Shown here: positions 62,580-64,000 of the stretch, in pieces
How the letters are laid out: each line of letters starts with the position of its first letter
Position numbering within the stretch: position 1 is the stretch's first letter
DNA from: Microdochium bolleyi
Lineage: Eukaryota; Ascomycota; Sordariomycetes; Xylariales; Microdochiaceae
NCBI GenBank assembly: GCA_001566295.1
Contig: KQ964267.1
Span: forward strand, 70,096 to 134,095
Reading direction: 5' to 3'
Length of the DNA: 64,000 bases
Notes under the pieces: model-generated
The model's database searches: none
Told to the model about the DNA's origin: nothing
What the model saw: the letters and a program-made list of their open reading frames with translations, nothing else
Translations under genes and position numbers: made by a program

Positions 62580-64000
62580 ATGACCGGCTCCGGGCGCGGC
62601 GCCTACCGCTGCGGCTTCTGTGACGCCGCCTTTGCGCGGCAGGAGCACCTCTCACGGCACACGCGCACCCACACGCGCGAGAAGCCTTTCCGCTGCCCCC
62701 ACGACCACTGCGCAAAGGCCTTCTCCCGCCAGGACGTCCTCAACCGCCATCTCAACGCCCATCGTCACCCTTCCCGCGCTGCCTCGACCGCCAGGGCCTG
62801 CCTCGAGTGCGCCGCCTTGCGCGTCCGCTGCTCTCGCGGCAGCCCCTGTTCCCGATGCCACGACCGTCAACTCCAGTGCGTCTACCCGCCCCCGCAAAGG
62901 CACGCCCGTGCTGCACCAGCCGCCGATCACCAGGACCAGCACGACACGGTCGCATCAGAGACGGAGTCCCCGGGTGTAACGCAGCAGGAGCCCGAGGTCG
63001 CGGCTGGCTTCGGGGGTGCACCCGTCGCCGGACAACCACCATTCCCGGGGCCCCCTGTGCAACGACAGATCCTCGACGGCACAACCACATGCATCCCAGA
63101 CTGGACAGATGCCGTAGCGAGTGCCGGCCATGGTTTATCTCAGCCTTGCACCAACGACTTCTACAACAGCGCCGTTTTGTTCGGCGGCGGCGGCGGCTTG
63201 TCCGCCGTCAACTGGCTGTCCCCGCAGTTCCAGCATGACATAGCCTGGAACGAGATCCCGATGCCCTTCCAGGACAGTAGCATGGACTACGACAACATCG
63301 CGTGGCCGCTGCCGACGGACAACGCCGTCCCCGAAGCTTGGCAGCCTGTTGCCTTTCCGGACGCCGCAGTGCCACCATCTCAGGGTATTCCAACTTCTGA
63401 CCTCCCTGCCGCAGGCCAGACCACGACACCGAGCCAGAGTGTCGTCAGCCCAGCCAGCACAAAGTCAAGCCAAAGAGGCGCTTTATATGTGGATGGTGCT
63501 GCGGGCAGGGCACCATTTGGGGGCCGTCTTCTTGCCGAGCAACGATCGAGGGTCGCGTATCCGGCCGCGACACCAGCTACGCCTCACTCAGCTCAGGAGA
63601 CGCGGCCGATAGTCTCAGAGCTCGCTTACAACATCATGTGCCAGGAAATCACCCAAAGTGGACACCAGCTGTCGCCTGATTTACGGCTAATGCTGGAGCT
63701 GGCATCCCTTAGGAGCTGGGTCGATCTCTACTTTGAGAAGTTTCACCCACATTTTCCCATACTTCGAAAGAGCCCGGAGAGCTTCGAGGCCTCCAGTGGG
63801 TGGCGTGTCCTCCTTGCGGCCGCAACAATGGGGGCGGCACACCATGGGGGCACAGCGCACCAGGTCTTGCTTGACTTGTCGGACACCATCTTGATACCAT
63901 CAGGAAATGTCTCCGCAAGGGCGAGTCCGCGTCCAGACAGCCGAGTCGGGGAGCTGCGAGAGTTGCAAGCCTCGGCCTTGATTATGATCGGGCTACTCCA
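62580..64000 (+). CDS. C2H2 plus Zn2Cys6 transcription factor (runs off the window)
   Basis: ATG at 62580; the frame is open to the window end, so the C terminus is missing. At the N terminus two C2H2 fingers stand in tandem: CGFCDAAFARQEHLSRHTRT and CPHDHCAKAFSRQDVLNRHL. Directly behind is a Zn2Cys6 cluster with spacing C-x2-C-x6-C-x5-C-x2-C-x6-C (CLEC to CSRC). A Gly/Pro/Ser-rich linker of about 220 residues follows, then the start of the fungal middle homology region (LRSWVDLYFEKFHPHFPIL). Dual-finger factors of this type occur in filamentous ascomycetes. It is nuclear; target genes are unknown. No intron is needed in the visible part. Confidence 0.9.
   Translation, partial: MTGSGRGAYRCGFCDAAFARQEHLSRHTRTHTREKPFRCPHDHCAKAFSRQDVLNRHLNAHRHPSRAASTARACLECAALRVRCSRGSPCSRCHDRQLQCVYPPPQRHARAAPAADHQDQHDTVASETESPGVTQQEPEVAAGFGGAPVAGQPPFPGPPVQRQILDGTTTCIPDWTDAVASAGHGLSQPCTNDFYNSAVLFGGGGGLSAVNWLSPQFQHDIAWNEIPMPFQDSSMDYDNIAWPLPTDNAVPEAWQPVAFPDAAVPPSQGIPTSDLPAAGQTTTPSQSVVSPASTKSSQRGALYVDGAAGRAPFGGRLLAEQRSRVAYPAATPATPHSAQETRPIVSELAYNIMCQEITQSGHQLSPDLRLMLELASLRSWVDLYFEKFHPHFPILRKSPESFEASSGWRVLLAAATMGAAHHGGTAHQVLLDLSDTILIPSGNVSARASPRPDSRVGELRELQASALIMIGLL

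Overview
The window looks like chromosomal DNA of a filamentous ascomycete (Pezizomycotina, most likely a Sordariomycete). The reasons are short spliceosomal introns of about 45-125 nt with GTRNGT-like donors and CTRAC-like branch sites, GC-rich third codon positions, and fungal-only families: HET domain, Zn2Cys6 plus C2H2 regulator, cutinase, PaxB-like membrane cyclase and a bilirubin-oxidase-like multicopper oxidase. There is no viral or bacterial segment and no intact transposon. Gene models were spliced by hand from frame and phase agreement; intron borders are inferred and have no transcript support.

Left part (0-12 kb): a secreted intradiol dioxygenase, a relic ORF beside an AT-rich stretch with GGTACCC repeats, an HSL-type alpha/beta hydrolase, then four poorly characterised genes (a three-exon hypothetical, a coiled-coil protein, a small charged protein with a reading-frame break, and an AT-hook protein). 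Middle-left (12-20 kb): a HET-domain protein with a C-terminal multi-pass membrane region, followed on the same strand by a large ankyrin-repeat protein, then a DHA1-type MFS transporter on the other strand.

Middle (20-36 kb): a long gene-poor stretch, a cutinase-family esterase, a 53-C homopolymer, a decayed coiled-coil ORF, a four-exon processive family-2 glycosyltransferase, an F-box-like/ankyrin protein, an intron-containing tRNA-Ile(AAU), a DUF985 cupin and a small SRPBCC-like protein whose first exon has CTG where ATG is expected.

Right part (36-64 kb): a seven-exon PTR2/POT peptide transporter, an intronless protein of unknown function, a secreted trypsin, a six-exon multicopper oxidase, a seven-exon secreted protein of no family I recognise (one of its introns holds a 10-N assembly gap), a PaxB-like membrane protein, a cytosolic GH31 glycosidase, a regulator-like gene and, running off the right edge, a transcription factor with two C2H2 fingers plus a Zn2Cys6 cluster.

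Taken together this is a secretome- and transport-rich accessory region: cutinase, trypsin, dioxygenase and multicopper oxidase act outside the cell, while PTR2 and MFS transporters move peptides and small molecules. I see no conventional biosynthetic gene cluster. The best candidates for an undescribed system are the HET-membrane/ankyrin pair, the orphan PaxB-like gene, and the unclassified 477-residue secreted protein.
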